A stretch of 64,000 nt of DNA, taken from an uncultured Bacteroidales bacterium (GTDB lineage: Bacteria > Bacteroidota > Bacteroidia > Bacteroidales > Muribaculaceae). How positions within the stretch are numbered: position 1 is the first letter of the stretch; every line of letters begins with the position of its first letter. The DNA lies in assembly GCA_900539915.1 (NCBI GenBank), contig UQDU01000001.1, forward strand, positions 62,001 to 126,000. The letters are read 5' to 3'. Of the stretch, positions 43,558 through 51,919 are shown in pieces. The notes below the pieces were generated by a model that ran no database searches, was not told where the DNA came from, and saw only the letters and a list, made by a program, of their open reading frames with translations. Position numbers and translations under genes: made by a program.

Positions 43558-45816
43558 CTATAGCTTATAAAGACGTATAGTCTTGATGAGCACATTGTTG
43601 AGTGTGACATGGCCGTTGACCGTATAGGGCTTACGGTAGATGACACTGATGCGGTTTTCGCCCTGACGGAGTTTCAGCCTCAACAGGTTGCTGCGTGACG
43701 TTGCCGTCCACTCATCCTTGACCGTGGGAGGCATAACCAATGCTCCGGCTATGGAATCGTTGACGCTTACCAGCCTGATGGCACACAGCCCCGAGCGTGA
43801 TGTGCCATCGGCAAGCGCATTGCTGTACACACACTCCATCAGATACTCTCCGTCAGCCGGCACTTCTATGCTGAAACTCATCTTGCCGCGGTATGACTCT
43901 GTGGTCTCCACAAACTGGCGGGCTATCTTGCGGTCACTGATAAGCGACGTGCCTGTATAGGCGAGTGAATCCGCCGGCACGGTTATGACGCTTCCTCGCG
44001 GATAGAAATACAGCGGCTTTGATGACAGACCTATGTACTGCTCATTGATGACAGGCACGAACGCCACCGAAGTAAACCGGGTCACATCTGCATAAATCTG
44101 ATATTTGTCAGCGAAAATCTGCTCCTCCATCACACCATTGATGTAGACCTCATAGGCATCGTCAGACGTGAAATTTTTGATCTGTATCTGCTTCGTATTC
44201 CATGAGCTTACTTCGGGTGTAGACGGCATCCTGGCCGGAACAGCATCGTTCAGTTCATGTCGTTTGGGGGTATTGCCACCCATCGTAATCTCTATGACAT
44301 GGGTACCCTTGATATTTGAGGGGATAGTATGGCTGGTCTGCTCTGCCCCGTCCATCTTATAGGAACTGATTACCGTGCCAAACCCATTGATGATGATATG
44401 CAACAAAGCCTCGCGGTAACGCAAGTTCCTTATCTCACGGTGTGTATCTGTAGTCTGCGGTATTGACGGATGTATTTCTATGCCGCCGTGGGTAAACCGC
44501 AGCCCCAGCATACCGCGATATATGGCGGCAAGATTGGCCGCAGCACTCAACGGGTTTCGTCGTTCCCTGTCGCCAAGTCCATCTACAGCCTTACCCGAGC
44601 GTGCATCCACATAAGGCCAAGTGCCCAGATTCATCGCCGAAACATACGTAAGCGAACCGACCATCCTGCGCAACATCGTGACATTGCCGCTATGTGAAGC
44701 AGCAATGGCCCAATAGGCCTCAACCGCCGGGACTATGACATCCGAGGCCGCGCCGCTGACCGAATCAGGCATCTGCGGATACATTGAGGGGATACCTAAC
44801 GAATATATCGGAGTATGTGACTGCATGGATAGAGCCATCTCGGGGGTCGTAACATTATAAACCATGCCGAGCCCTTGTCCAAGATTATCCACAGCACCGG
44901 CAGCTATGGGATACGGCTCGCCGTAGAGATACATGCTGTACATGCTGACATTGGGCATCCACAGGGTGGTATTGACGGCTTCCACCAAGTCATTACGCCG
45001 GGCCATATAGTCCTTGCCGTCATGCCCGAGCGCCATGGCCATCATGGCCGCAGCCTCATAGGCACGCGCAGTCAGCACATTGACCGTAACAGTTTCCACT
45101 CCTGACACATCAGCCGGAGTCATCCATCGCGGATATGGATGGAGCTTGTCATTTGACGCTATGCTCTGCATGCCCTTGAACAGACCGGTATAATCATCCT
45201 TCACCACGGTTTCATATATATCCAGCGTCCGGCATACCACCGGATATACCTCCTCAATCCAATCAGCGTCGCCTGTCACCTCATATATGCTCCATGCCGC
45301 CGAAATCCAGGCTATGGCATCGGTAGCTACCGGGAATCCGCCGCCGTAGGTACTCCCCTGCACCACCGCGCCGTCACGCACCTTTGACCTCAAAAGTTCC
45401 TTAGCCCTGTCGGGAGCTATGTAGCAGAGTGCAAGGTCTGTGAGATAGGCCACAGTCGATGTGGACAGATTGGCCGGGATACTGTCCATGTAGGCCAACG
45501 ACATGTTATGCACGGCATCAATCAGCCGCGCACCGCTGCTGTAGCACAAAGAGGTCGACGGTTCGGGGATGTGCAGAGTATCCGCCATAGCTCCGGTGCG
45601 AAACGTGCTTATCAGCGTGTTGTCATCAGGAGCATAGGCTGTATGTGTACCGTCTATGATACTGTCGGCATAAAGAGTGTATGCACCGGTCTCATACAGT
45701 GCGCCCGATGAGCCGGCTTTGTCCTTGCGGCATCCTGTCAATAATGACAGCATAGCCGACACAATCAGTGCCGAAACCGCTGCTGCTGACGATTTTCTGG
45801 AGATAAATTGTATCAT
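43558..45816 (-). CDS. Lipoprotein with a six-hairpin glycosidase-like domain
   Basis: A 752-residue lipoprotein. Start ATG 45816; signal with lipobox LLTGC. Residues about 60-520 form an (alpha/alpha)6 toroid as in GH63/GH15-type or MGH1-like glycosidases (TYGGGFPVATDAIAWISAAW, SGVETVTVNVLTARAYEAA, YRGMLGLRFTHGGIEIHPSIP by pattern). The C-terminal part is beta-rich, perhaps carbohydrate-binding (AIRLVSVNDS, QGENRISVIYRKP). The acidic catalytic residues cannot be fixed from sequence alone. It lies 77 bases after mltG on the same strand. Confidence 0.72.
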   Translation of the reverse strand: MIQFISRKSSAAAVSALIVSAMLSLLTGCRKDKAGSSGALYETGAYTLYADSIIDGTHTAYAPDDNTLISTFRTGAMADTLHIPEPSTSLCYSSGARLIDAVHNMSLAYMDSIPANLSTSTVAYLTDLALCYIAPDRAKELLRSKVRDGAVVQGSTYGGGFPVATDAIAWISAAWSIYEVTGDADWIEEVYPVVCRTLDIYETVVKDDYTGLFKGMQSIASNDKLHPYPRWMTPADVSGVETVTVNVLTARAYEAAAMMAMALGHDGKDYMARRNDLVEAVNTTLWMPNVSMYSMYLYGEPYPIAAGAVDNLGQGLGMVYNVTTPEMALSMQSHTPIYSLGIPSMYPQMPDSVSGAASDVIVPAVEAYWAIAASHSGNVTMLRRMVGSLTYVSAMNLGTWPYVDARSGKAVDGLGDRERRNPLSAAANLAAIYRGMLGLRFTHGGIEIHPSIPQTTDTHREIRNLRYREALLHIIINGFGTVISSYKMDGAEQTSHTIPSNIKGTHVIEITMGGNTPKRHELNDAVPARMPSTPEVSSWNTKQIQIKNFTSDDAYEVYINGVMEEQIFADKYQIYADVTRFTSVAFVPVINEQYIGLSSKPLYFYPRGSVITVPADSLAYTGTSLISDRKIARQFVETTESYRGKMSFSIEVPADGEYLMECVYSNALADGTSRSGLCAIRLVSVNDSIAGALVMPPTVKDEWTATSRSNLLRLKLRQGENRISVIYRKPYTVNGHVTLNNVLIKTIRLYKL

Positions 45817-45892
45817 AAACGCTCCTGAGGGGAAAATACCCCTATATCTGATTAAACGCCGGTAGGACACAAAACGTTGGAAGACACAGGAC

Positions 45893-47002
45893 TTATTTTA
45901 TGCCTCGGCGGTCGAGTTCTACCCGATAGCGAGCGGCGTTGGCACGGTGTGTGGCATAGTCAGCGGCAAAATTGTGATAACCTGAGAAGTCCTCCCGGGC
46001 ACACATATAGAGATAGTCATGCTTGGGAGCATTGAGCACGCCGTCTATCGTAGCCGCCTCGGCTATACGTATCGGACCCGGAGGAAGGCCTTTGTTCATA
46101 TAAGTATTGTAGGGGGAACGGACCGATAGCATAGAGCCCATGATGCGTCTTATCGTGAAATCCCCTATGGAGTATTTCACAGTCGGGTCGGCCTGAAGTT
46201 TCATGCCACGGTCAAGACGGTTGATATAAAGACGCGCCACCATCGGACGTTCATCCCTCTTGGCCGTCTCCTCCTCCGCTATGGATGCTACTGTGGCGAT
46301 CTCAACAGGCGACAGTCCGAGAGCACGGGCGCGTGCGCGACGCTCGTCGGACCAGAAGCGATTGCGATGCGACACAAGTTTCTCCACGAGAGCTTCTGGC
46401 GTAGTGGTCCAGTAGACCTCGTAGCTGTCGGGAAGGAAAGCAGCCGGATACTGCGACTCGCTTGTGAACCCTTTTGAAGGGAGCACCTGACAGCATGCCT
46501 CAAGAAACTCCTCGCTGCTGAAATCAAGCATCGCGGACATACGGGCAGCCAGCTGGGGCATCGTGCGTATATTGTTAAACGTCACATTTACAGGAGTCTG
46601 ACGGCCTCGCGACATATTATGGGCCACCTTAAGAGCCATCTCGCCACGGCTGACGAGGTAGCTGCCATGAGACGCAGCCGGGTCGCCGCCCATGAGTTTC
46701 CACAGCGCATAGACCCGCTTGCCCATCGAACGCCCGAGGCGGGCATCAAGGCTGTCACGCACCTGTGATGATGTAGCATCCCTCGGCACAATGACCCTGA
46801 CCGGCTCGCCACGGTGTCCGTCAAGCCCTACGAACCACATTACCGTCACGATGGCAACGACTCCGAGACCGAGAAACATCCACGTGATAGGGTTGACGCG
46901 CCGCTTGGCCGTGTCCGTCTTGCTGCCGCGTGGACGCCGACGTGAAGGCGATAGTTTGGACCGGCGTGGTGAAGGCTTCTGTTTTGACTGTGTGTCCGAC
47001 AT
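45893..47002 (-). CDS. mltG: Endolytic transglycosylase MltG
   Basis: A 369-residue inner-membrane murein enzyme that cleaves nascent glycan strands and helps set strand length. A basic Ser/Arg-rich N-terminus (about 35 residues) precedes one membrane span (WMFLGLGVVAIVTVMWFVGL). The YceG domain contains ASIAEEETAKRDERPMVA with the catalytic Glu, LQADPTVKYSIG, and the C-terminal PKHDYLYMCA. It starts 15 bases after the AI-2E-family transporter stop and is probably co-transcribed. Confidence 0.92.
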   Translation of the reverse strand: MSDTQSKQKPSPRRSKLSPSRRRPRGSKTDTAKRRVNPITWMFLGLGVVAIVTVMWFVGLDGHRGEPVRVIVPRDATSSQVRDSLDARLGRSMGKRVYALWKLMGGDPAASHGSYLVSRGEMALKVAHNMSRGRQTPVNVTFNNIRTMPQLAARMSAMLDFSSEEFLEACCQVLPSKGFTSESQYPAAFLPDSYEVYWTTTPEALVEKLVSHRNRFWSDERRARARALGLSPVEIATVASIAEEETAKRDERPMVARLYINRLDRGMKLQADPTVKYSIGDFTIRRIMGSMLSVRSPYNTYMNKGLPPGPIRIAEAATIDGVLNAPKHDYLYMCAREDFSGYHNFAADYATHRANAARYRVELDRRGIK

Positions 47003-47017
47003 ATGTTATGTGTATGG

Positions 47018-48148
47018 TCAGAGTTCTTTGACGTTTTCGATCTCCTCGGCGTTGGCCACAGCTTCTGCGCCTTCACGTGAGGAGATATACTTATTATAAT
47101 AAGCGATAACCAGTGTGGTCATCGGCAATGCTATTATCATGCCGAGTATGCCCAAGAGGCATCCCCATACCGACAACGAGAACAGGATGATGGCCGGATT
47201 GAGTCCCATGGCTTTACCCATGATTTTGGGAGTGAGAAAGAGGTCCTGGATGATTTGTACCACACAATACACCAGGAAAGCCTGGCCGAATATGGACCAG
47301 AAATCTCCCCCTCCGCCTACCGAATAGACCAGACACAGAAACGCTGTCAACGGGAACGAAGCGAGCTGGAGATACGGCACCATATTCATCAAGCCGATGA
47401 GCAGCCCCAACGGTATAGCCAGCGGAACGCCCACGATACTGAATCCGATGCTGAACAGAATACCTACGATGAGAGCTATCAGAGCCTGACCGCGGAAATA
47501 GTGATTCATGCTGCGCTTGACATCTCTCGCCACATGAAACACCGACCGGCGGTACTTCGGAGGCACCACCCAATGCAGTCCGCGCTCCAGACGGTCATAG
47601 TCTATCATCAGAAATATGACATAGAGTATCACCATCACCCAGTTGAGCAGACCGAGCAAGAAGCTGATACTGTTTGTTATCAGTCCCCATGCAGTCTTCA
47701 GAGTACCCTCAATCAGCGTCATCCACTCATCTTTGGATATCATGCGCGAGAGGCCCTCAAGGTCTAAATTACGGCGTATGAAAAGATGAATTTCCTGAGG
47801 AAGGTAAGGGATATGGAGCTCGCTGCTCGCATAATTTTGCAAAAGCTGTCCCATCTCCTTGAATTCCGACATGATATAAGGGACAGCGATGGCAGTCAGC
47901 ACTCCGAAAAGAAACAACGCCTCAAACAATGTCACAAACACAGCCACAAGGCGTCCGCGCAGATGAAGCAGCTTGCGGTTAAACTGCACAAACGGCTCCA
48001 GGATGTATGCTATAAGGCAAGCCACGCCAAATGGCAACAGCACAGCCTTCAGATAATTGATAAGATATATCGCCGCCGCGAGCAAAGCGAGCGAAAACAA
48101 TATCCTGACCACACGGTCAAAGGTATAGGGTCGTGAATGGGAGTACAT
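47018..48148 (-). CDS. AI-2E family transporter (PerM-like)
   Basis: A 376-residue membrane protein of the AI-2E/PerM exporter family. About eight spans are visible, including ILFSLALLAAAIYLI, VAVFVTLFEALFLFGVLTAIAVP, LIALIVGILFSIGFSIVGVPLAIPLGLL and the terminal GCLLGILGMIIALPMTTLVIAYY. The family moves small molecules or ions; the substrate is unknown. The -7 box (48160-48153) lies only five bases before the ATG, so the message may be leaderless. Confidence 0.85.
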   Translation of the reverse strand: MYSHSRPYTFDRVVRILFSLALLAAAIYLINYLKAVLLPFGVACLIAYILEPFVQFNRKLLHLRGRLVAVFVTLFEALFLFGVLTAIAVPYIMSEFKEMGQLLQNYASSELHIPYLPQEIHLFIRRNLDLEGLSRMISKDEWMTLIEGTLKTAWGLITNSISFLLGLLNWVMVILYVIFLMIDYDRLERGLHWVVPPKYRRSVFHVARDVKRSMNHYFRGQALIALIVGILFSIGFSIVGVPLAIPLGLLIGLMNMVPYLQLASFPLTAFLCLVYSVGGGGDFWSIFGQAFLVYCVVQIIQDLFLTPKIMGKAMGLNPAIILFSLSVWGCLLGILGMIIALPMTTLVIAYYNKYISSREGAEAVANAEEIENVKEL

Positions 48149-48152
48149 GACA

Positions 48153-48160
48153 CAAAATTA
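48153..48160 (-). promoter_or_regulatory. -7 element of the AI-2E transporter operon
   Basis: TAATTTTG on the minus strand, ending five bases before the start codon at 48148. Initiation six or seven bases downstream would fall on the ATG itself. No -33 box was identified. Confidence 0.4.
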
Positions 48161-48181
48161 CGAAAAATAATTCACCCGATT

Positions 48182-48214
48182 TTTGACATGTTAAAAAAAT
48201 ATAAGCTAAATTTG
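48182..48214 (+). promoter_or_regulatory. Promoter of the MFS transporter gene
   Basis: TTTG (48182-48185), a 21-base spacer and TAAATTTG (48207-48214); the ATG is at 48256. Confidence 0.7.
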
Positions 48215-48255
48215 TTTCTTTAAAACATCAATCCAGTCAATTACCTCAATTTGCA

Positions 48256-50085
48256 ATGACGACTACTACCAATCCAGCAGTACGCTCACAGGTGCTGAGC
48301 GACAAAAAATGGGCTCGATGGACAGCCCTGGCCCTGCTCGCCTCGGCCATGTTCTTCAGCTACATCTTCATGGACATCCTGTCACCCCTGCAGTCATCGC
48401 TCCAGATACTCAAAGGGTGGGATCCGTCGACCTACGGACATTTCGCCTCCTCGGAAACATTTCTCAACGTATTCATATTCTTCCTCATCTTTGCCGGAGT
48501 GATTCTCGACAAGATGGGAGTGCGCTTCACGGCCATACTCTCGGGTACGGTGATGCTCATAGGCGCGGCCATCAACTACTATGCGCTGACTGATGCGTTC
48601 ATGTCAAGTTCGCTGGCCGTGTGGTTTGAAGCCAATCTCAATCTGCCCTCGGAGTGGTGGAACGTCACTCCGTTTTTTGCCGGCATGCCGGCCTCGGCTA
48701 AACTCTCGGCTGTAGGCTTCATGATATTCGGCTGCGGAGTAGAGATGGCCGGCATCACGGTGTCACGCGGCATAGTCAAGTGGTTTGCCGGCAAAGAGAT
48801 GGCACTCGCCATGGGTGTGGAAATGGCACTCGCCCGTGTAGGCGTCTTTGTGGTGTTCATCGGCTCTCCCTGGATAGCCACCCTGGGCGACAACCTTTCG
48901 GTGACACGTCCAGTAGGTTTCGCAGTGCTGCTGCTCCTTATTGGCCTCATCAGCTTCATAGTCTACGGCTTCATGGACCGCAAACTTGAGAAACAGATAG
49001 GCAACACGGAGGAAAAGGACGACCCCTTCCGTTTCAGCGACCTCGGCAAGATATTTTCCAGCGGAGTGTTCTGGATCGTGGCTCTGCTGTGCGTGCTCTA
49101 TTATTCAGCCATATTCCCGTTTCAGAAATATGCCGCCAATATGCTCCAGTGCGAACTGGGCATATCCGTCGAGACTGCCGGTCTGATTTTCTCGGTATTC
49201 CCTCTCGGCGCGGCAGCAGTGACTCCGCTTCTCGGCAACTATCTCGACACCAAAGGCAAGGGAGCCACGATGCTGATATTCGGCGCACTGCTGATGATAG
49301 TCTGCCACCTGACATTCGCGCTCGGGCTGCCGGCACTTCGCGGAGCCGAGACCGGCGTCATCAACGACACCCAAGCCATCGTATCGGGCCATGTAGAGCG
49401 CGTCAGTCCGTCTGACAGCATCATCAAAGCCCCCGTGCACGTGGTATTCGGCATAGACAATTTCGCCAATGACGAGGTCAAGCAGCTGTTTGTAGGGAAA
49501 AAGACAGGCGAAAGCCTCGTGTTCAATCCGCGCAAGGCTTTTGAAAAATACGGTGCTGAAGACCCCGAGGCTTCGGCAGAAGCCCTGATTTCGTTCCTTT
49601 CGGACCGTGACACACAGATAGATTTTGCCCAGGCCATGCAGATCGACGAGGATTTCCGACTGACCATCGACAGCATCAACGAGCCTACAGGATGGCTCGG
49701 ATTCACAATAGCATTCCTGGCAATCATCCTTCTGGGCATCTCTTTCTCATTAGTACCTGCGTCATTGTGGCCGTCAGTGCCCAAACTCGTCGATGGCAAA
49801 CTCCTCGGCTCGGCCTATGCGGTCATCTTCTGGATACAGAATATCGGCCTGTACGCTTTCCCGATGCTGATTGGTGCGGTGCTCGTGTCGACCAATGTAG
49901 GCGTGATGAATCCTCTGAGCTACAACTACACTGCCCCGATGCTCATATTTGCTTCGCTCGGAGTGCTTGCGCTGTTATTCGGTCTGTGGCTCAAAGCTCT
50001 TGATGCCAAGCGTCACTACGGACTCGAGCTTCCCAACAAGCAGCCAGTCACCGACGAGGAAGTGGAGCTTGACGGACTCGAATAA
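48256..50085 (+). CDS. Major facilitator superfamily transporter with a large internal insertion
   Basis: A 609-residue MFS protein. Twelve hydrophobic spans can be traced: from WTALALLASAMFFSYIFMDIL through LIFAGVILDKMGVRFTAIL (the A-motif region) to the last, MLIFASLGVLALLFGLWL. Between spans 8-9 and 10 lies a hydrophilic stretch of about 110 residues (about 370-475; AIVSGHVERVSPSD, DPEASAEALISFLSDRDTQ) that a standard MFS lacks. It probably folds as an extra soluble domain. The substrate is unknown. Confidence 0.85.
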   Translation: MTTTTNPAVRSQVLSDKKWARWTALALLASAMFFSYIFMDILSPLQSSLQILKGWDPSTYGHFASSETFLNVFIFFLIFAGVILDKMGVRFTAILSGTVMLIGAAINYYALTDAFMSSSLAVWFEANLNLPSEWWNVTPFFAGMPASAKLSAVGFMIFGCGVEMAGITVSRGIVKWFAGKEMALAMGVEMALARVGVFVVFIGSPWIATLGDNLSVTRPVGFAVLLLLIGLISFIVYGFMDRKLEKQIGNTEEKDDPFRFSDLGKIFSSGVFWIVALLCVLYYSAIFPFQKYAANMLQCELGISVETAGLIFSVFPLGAAAVTPLLGNYLDTKGKGATMLIFGALLMIVCHLTFALGLPALRGAETGVINDTQAIVSGHVERVSPSDSIIKAPVHVVFGIDNFANDEVKQLFVGKKTGESLVFNPRKAFEKYGAEDPEASAEALISFLSDRDTQIDFAQAMQIDEDFRLTIDSINEPTGWLGFTIAFLAIILLGISFSLVPASLWPSVPKLVDGKLLGSAYAVIFWIQNIGLYAFPMLIGAVLVSTNVGVMNPLSYNYTAPMLIFASLGVLALLFGLWLKALDAKRHYGLELPNKQPVTDEEVELDGLE

Positions 50086-50105
50086 AGCCCTGCCGGCTAT
50101 ACGAG

Positions 50106-50147
50106 ATATATGGAGCCATGCACCGCGCACGGCTCCATATTTTTTTG
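50106..50147 (+). terminator. Terminator of the MFS gene
   Basis: ATATGGAGCC (50108-50117) pairs perfectly with GGCTCCATAT (50131-50140), followed by a T6 tract. Confidence 0.85.
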
Positions 50148-50212
50148 TGAAAACATTAATGCCCGTATTGACGTTGATACATTACCATTACTAACCTAAA
50201 CACCTGAATACC

Positions 50213-50623
50213 ATAGCTTACAAGATTGACGAAATTGAAGGCATCGGTCCGGCTTATGCTGCGAAACTCACGGATGCCGCCGGCATCAGCACCACTGAAG
50301 ACCTCCTCAAGGCCGGAGAGACCAAGAAAGGGCGTGAACAGATAGCCCAGCAGACCGGAATAGCCGAAAAATTGATACTGACATGGGTCAACCACGCTGA
50401 CCTGTTCCGCATCAAAGGCGTGGCCGGACAGTTTGCCGAGCTGCTTGAAGCCGCCGGAGTAGACACTGTCAAGGAGTTTGCCCACCGTGTACCCGAAAAC
50501 CTCGAGAAGAAACTCGTTGAAGTCAATGAGCAGAAGCACCTCTGCGGCCGCGTTCCCTCCGTAGTCGAGCTGACCAAGATGATAGACCAGGCCAAAGAGC
50601 TTCCACCGGCAGTAAAATACTGA
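50213..50623 (+). CDS. DUF4332 helix-hairpin-helix protein with an apparent ATA start
   Basis: A 136-residue protein. The frame from 50213 reads IAYKIDEIEGIGPAYAAKL, where homologues would be expected to begin MAYKIDEIEGIGP; the expected ATG is ATA here. The frame is open from 50195 but offers no ATG, GTG or TTG before Met54 (50372), which would cut the first helix-hairpin-helix. Two HhH units are visible (IDEIEGIGPAYAAKL and FRIKGVAGQFAELLEAAGVDTV). DUF4332 proteins are likely to bind nucleic acid. Either a start-codon mutation, a sequencing error or a real non-AUG start. An excellent terminator follows the gene. Confidence 0.75.
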   Translation: MAYKIDEIEGIGPAYAAKLTDAAGISTTEDLLKAGETKKGREQIAQQTGIAEKLILTWVNHADLFRIKGVAGQFAELLEAAGVDTVKEFAHRVPENLEKKLVEVNEQKHLCGRVPSVVELTKMIDQAKELPPAVKY

Positions 50624-50642
50624 TTCAAGCTATATTATAATG

Positions 50643-50680
50643 AAGTTGGCCGCGACAATTCGCGGCCAACTTAGTTTTTT
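50643..50680 (+). terminator. Terminator of the DUF4332 gene
   Basis: A perfect 12-base stem (AAGTTGGCCGCG at 50643-50654 with CGCGGCCAACTT at 50661-50672), then AG and six T. Confidence 0.9.
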
Positions 50681-50708
50681 CACCGTTAATGCGAGGAATC
50701 CCCCGAGT

Positions 50709-51692
50709 CTACTGAAGCTCAGGCAGATTGCGCAACACCGAACTGCGTGAATCTTCCGCCTCTCCGTCAGCAGCTATAGTCGGAGCCGGTTCAGGAGCTG
50801 GTTCGGTAATCTTTACAGGGGTCAATGGCTCCGGCGAAGACACAGGAGTGGGTGCCGGAGTTGGTTCTGACGAGGATACCGGCTCGGTCACCACTGGCTG
50901 CGGCTCCACGACCGACGTGGGCGCAACCTCCGGCACAGGGGTAACCTCCGGGGTTGGCTCCGGCTGCAATACTTTATCTATCTCATCAATATGCACGGAT
51001 GGGACAGGAGCCGGAACCGATTCTACAGGGCGTGTAGCCTCAGATTTAGGTGTCCGGGGCTTCCGGTCAGACTTCTCAGACTTTGACGGTTTGGACTTCT
51101 TGGACTTGTTTATGGATGCGAAACTGTCAATGCGGCCGGCACCGACAAATGTACGGGTATAATAATCATCGCTCAGGTTCTGGCAAACCACGCCACGTGA
51201 AGTAGACGCATGTATCATCTTTCCATCGCCGACATACAGGCCTACATGCGACACCTTTTTGCTACCGCGTGTGGTGGCAAAAAACACCAAGTCACCCGTT
51301 GACAGGTCCTTCTTGGAAATCTTACGGCAATAATCGTGCTGTTTGCCGGAATTACGGGGCAAATTGATGTCAAGCGAGTTGCGGAACACGTGGTAGACAA
51401 ATCCCGAGCAGTCCACTCCGCTTCGGGTGTTGCCTCCGTATTTATAAGGAGTCCCGAGCCATGCGGTGGCCTCCTTGACAAGCGATTTTTCAACTTTGCT
51501 CATCGATGCTATGTCAATGTCCTTGACGGTAGCCGGTTTGGATGGCCGCTGTGTAGTGGTTGGCTTGGCTGTATGCTTGGAGCTGCTACACGAGCCTAAC
51601 GACAACGCTCCGCAAACAGCAAAGACCAGCGCAAATGACCTGACAAACGATTTGAACGATATAGATGTAGGGGTGATTATATGAGAGTACAT
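50709..51692 (-). CDS. NlpC/P60 family cell-wall lipoprotein
   Basis: A 327-residue lipoprotein. Start ATG 51692; signal with lipobox SLGSC. The NlpC/P60 domain (about residues 60-185) has the catalytic Cys in GVDCSGFVYHVF and the His in SHVGLYVGDGKMIHAS; such enzymes cut peptidoglycan stem peptides. A Lys/Ser-rich linker (SINKSKKSKPSKSEKSD) and a long Pro/Glu/Val-rich tail (PEPTPEVTPVPEVAP type repeats, residues about 220-315) follow, likely to be a flexible spacer. A -7 box TATCTTTG lies at 51724-51717. Confidence 0.88.
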   Translation of the reverse strand: MYSHIITPTSISFKSFVRSFALVFAVCGALSLGSCSSSKHTAKPTTTQRPSKPATVKDIDIASMSKVEKSLVKEATAWLGTPYKYGGNTRSGVDCSGFVYHVFRNSLDINLPRNSGKQHDYCRKISKKDLSTGDLVFFATTRGSKKVSHVGLYVGDGKMIHASTSRGVVCQNLSDDYYTRTFVGAGRIDSFASINKSKKSKPSKSEKSDRKPRTPKSEATRPVESVPAPVPSVHIDEIDKVLQPEPTPEVTPVPEVAPTSVVEPQPVVTEPVSSSEPTPAPTPVSSPEPLTPVKITEPAPEPAPTIAADGEAEDSRSSVLRNLPELQ

Positions 51693-51716
51693 GGCATGGA
51701 TATTGTAAGCATATGG

Positions 51717-51724
51717 CAAAGATA
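51717..51724 (-). promoter_or_regulatory. -7 element of the NlpC/P60 gene
   Basis: TATCTTTG on the minus strand, 24 bases before the start at 51692. The -33 region is AT-rich without a clear match. Confidence 0.5.
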
Positions 51725-51843
51725 ACCTTAAATTTTCATTACGTTAGGCTAATTTTCTTTTATTTTAAATATCTGATTCTTAAATAAATCTAATATCAAG
51801 GTTTATTAAATGATACAGCCGAATAATCTACTGCTTTTTATAG

Positions 51844-51851
51844 TAATTTTG
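51844..51851 (+). promoter_or_regulatory. -7 element of htrA
   Basis: TAATTTTG on the plus strand, 68 bases before the ATG at 51920. No clear -33 partner. Confidence 0.45.
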
Positions 51852-51919
51852 ACGCATCACCACGACAATCATACTTCACAAAACACATACAAGTTCATCA
51901 TCTATTCACAAAAGGAGCT

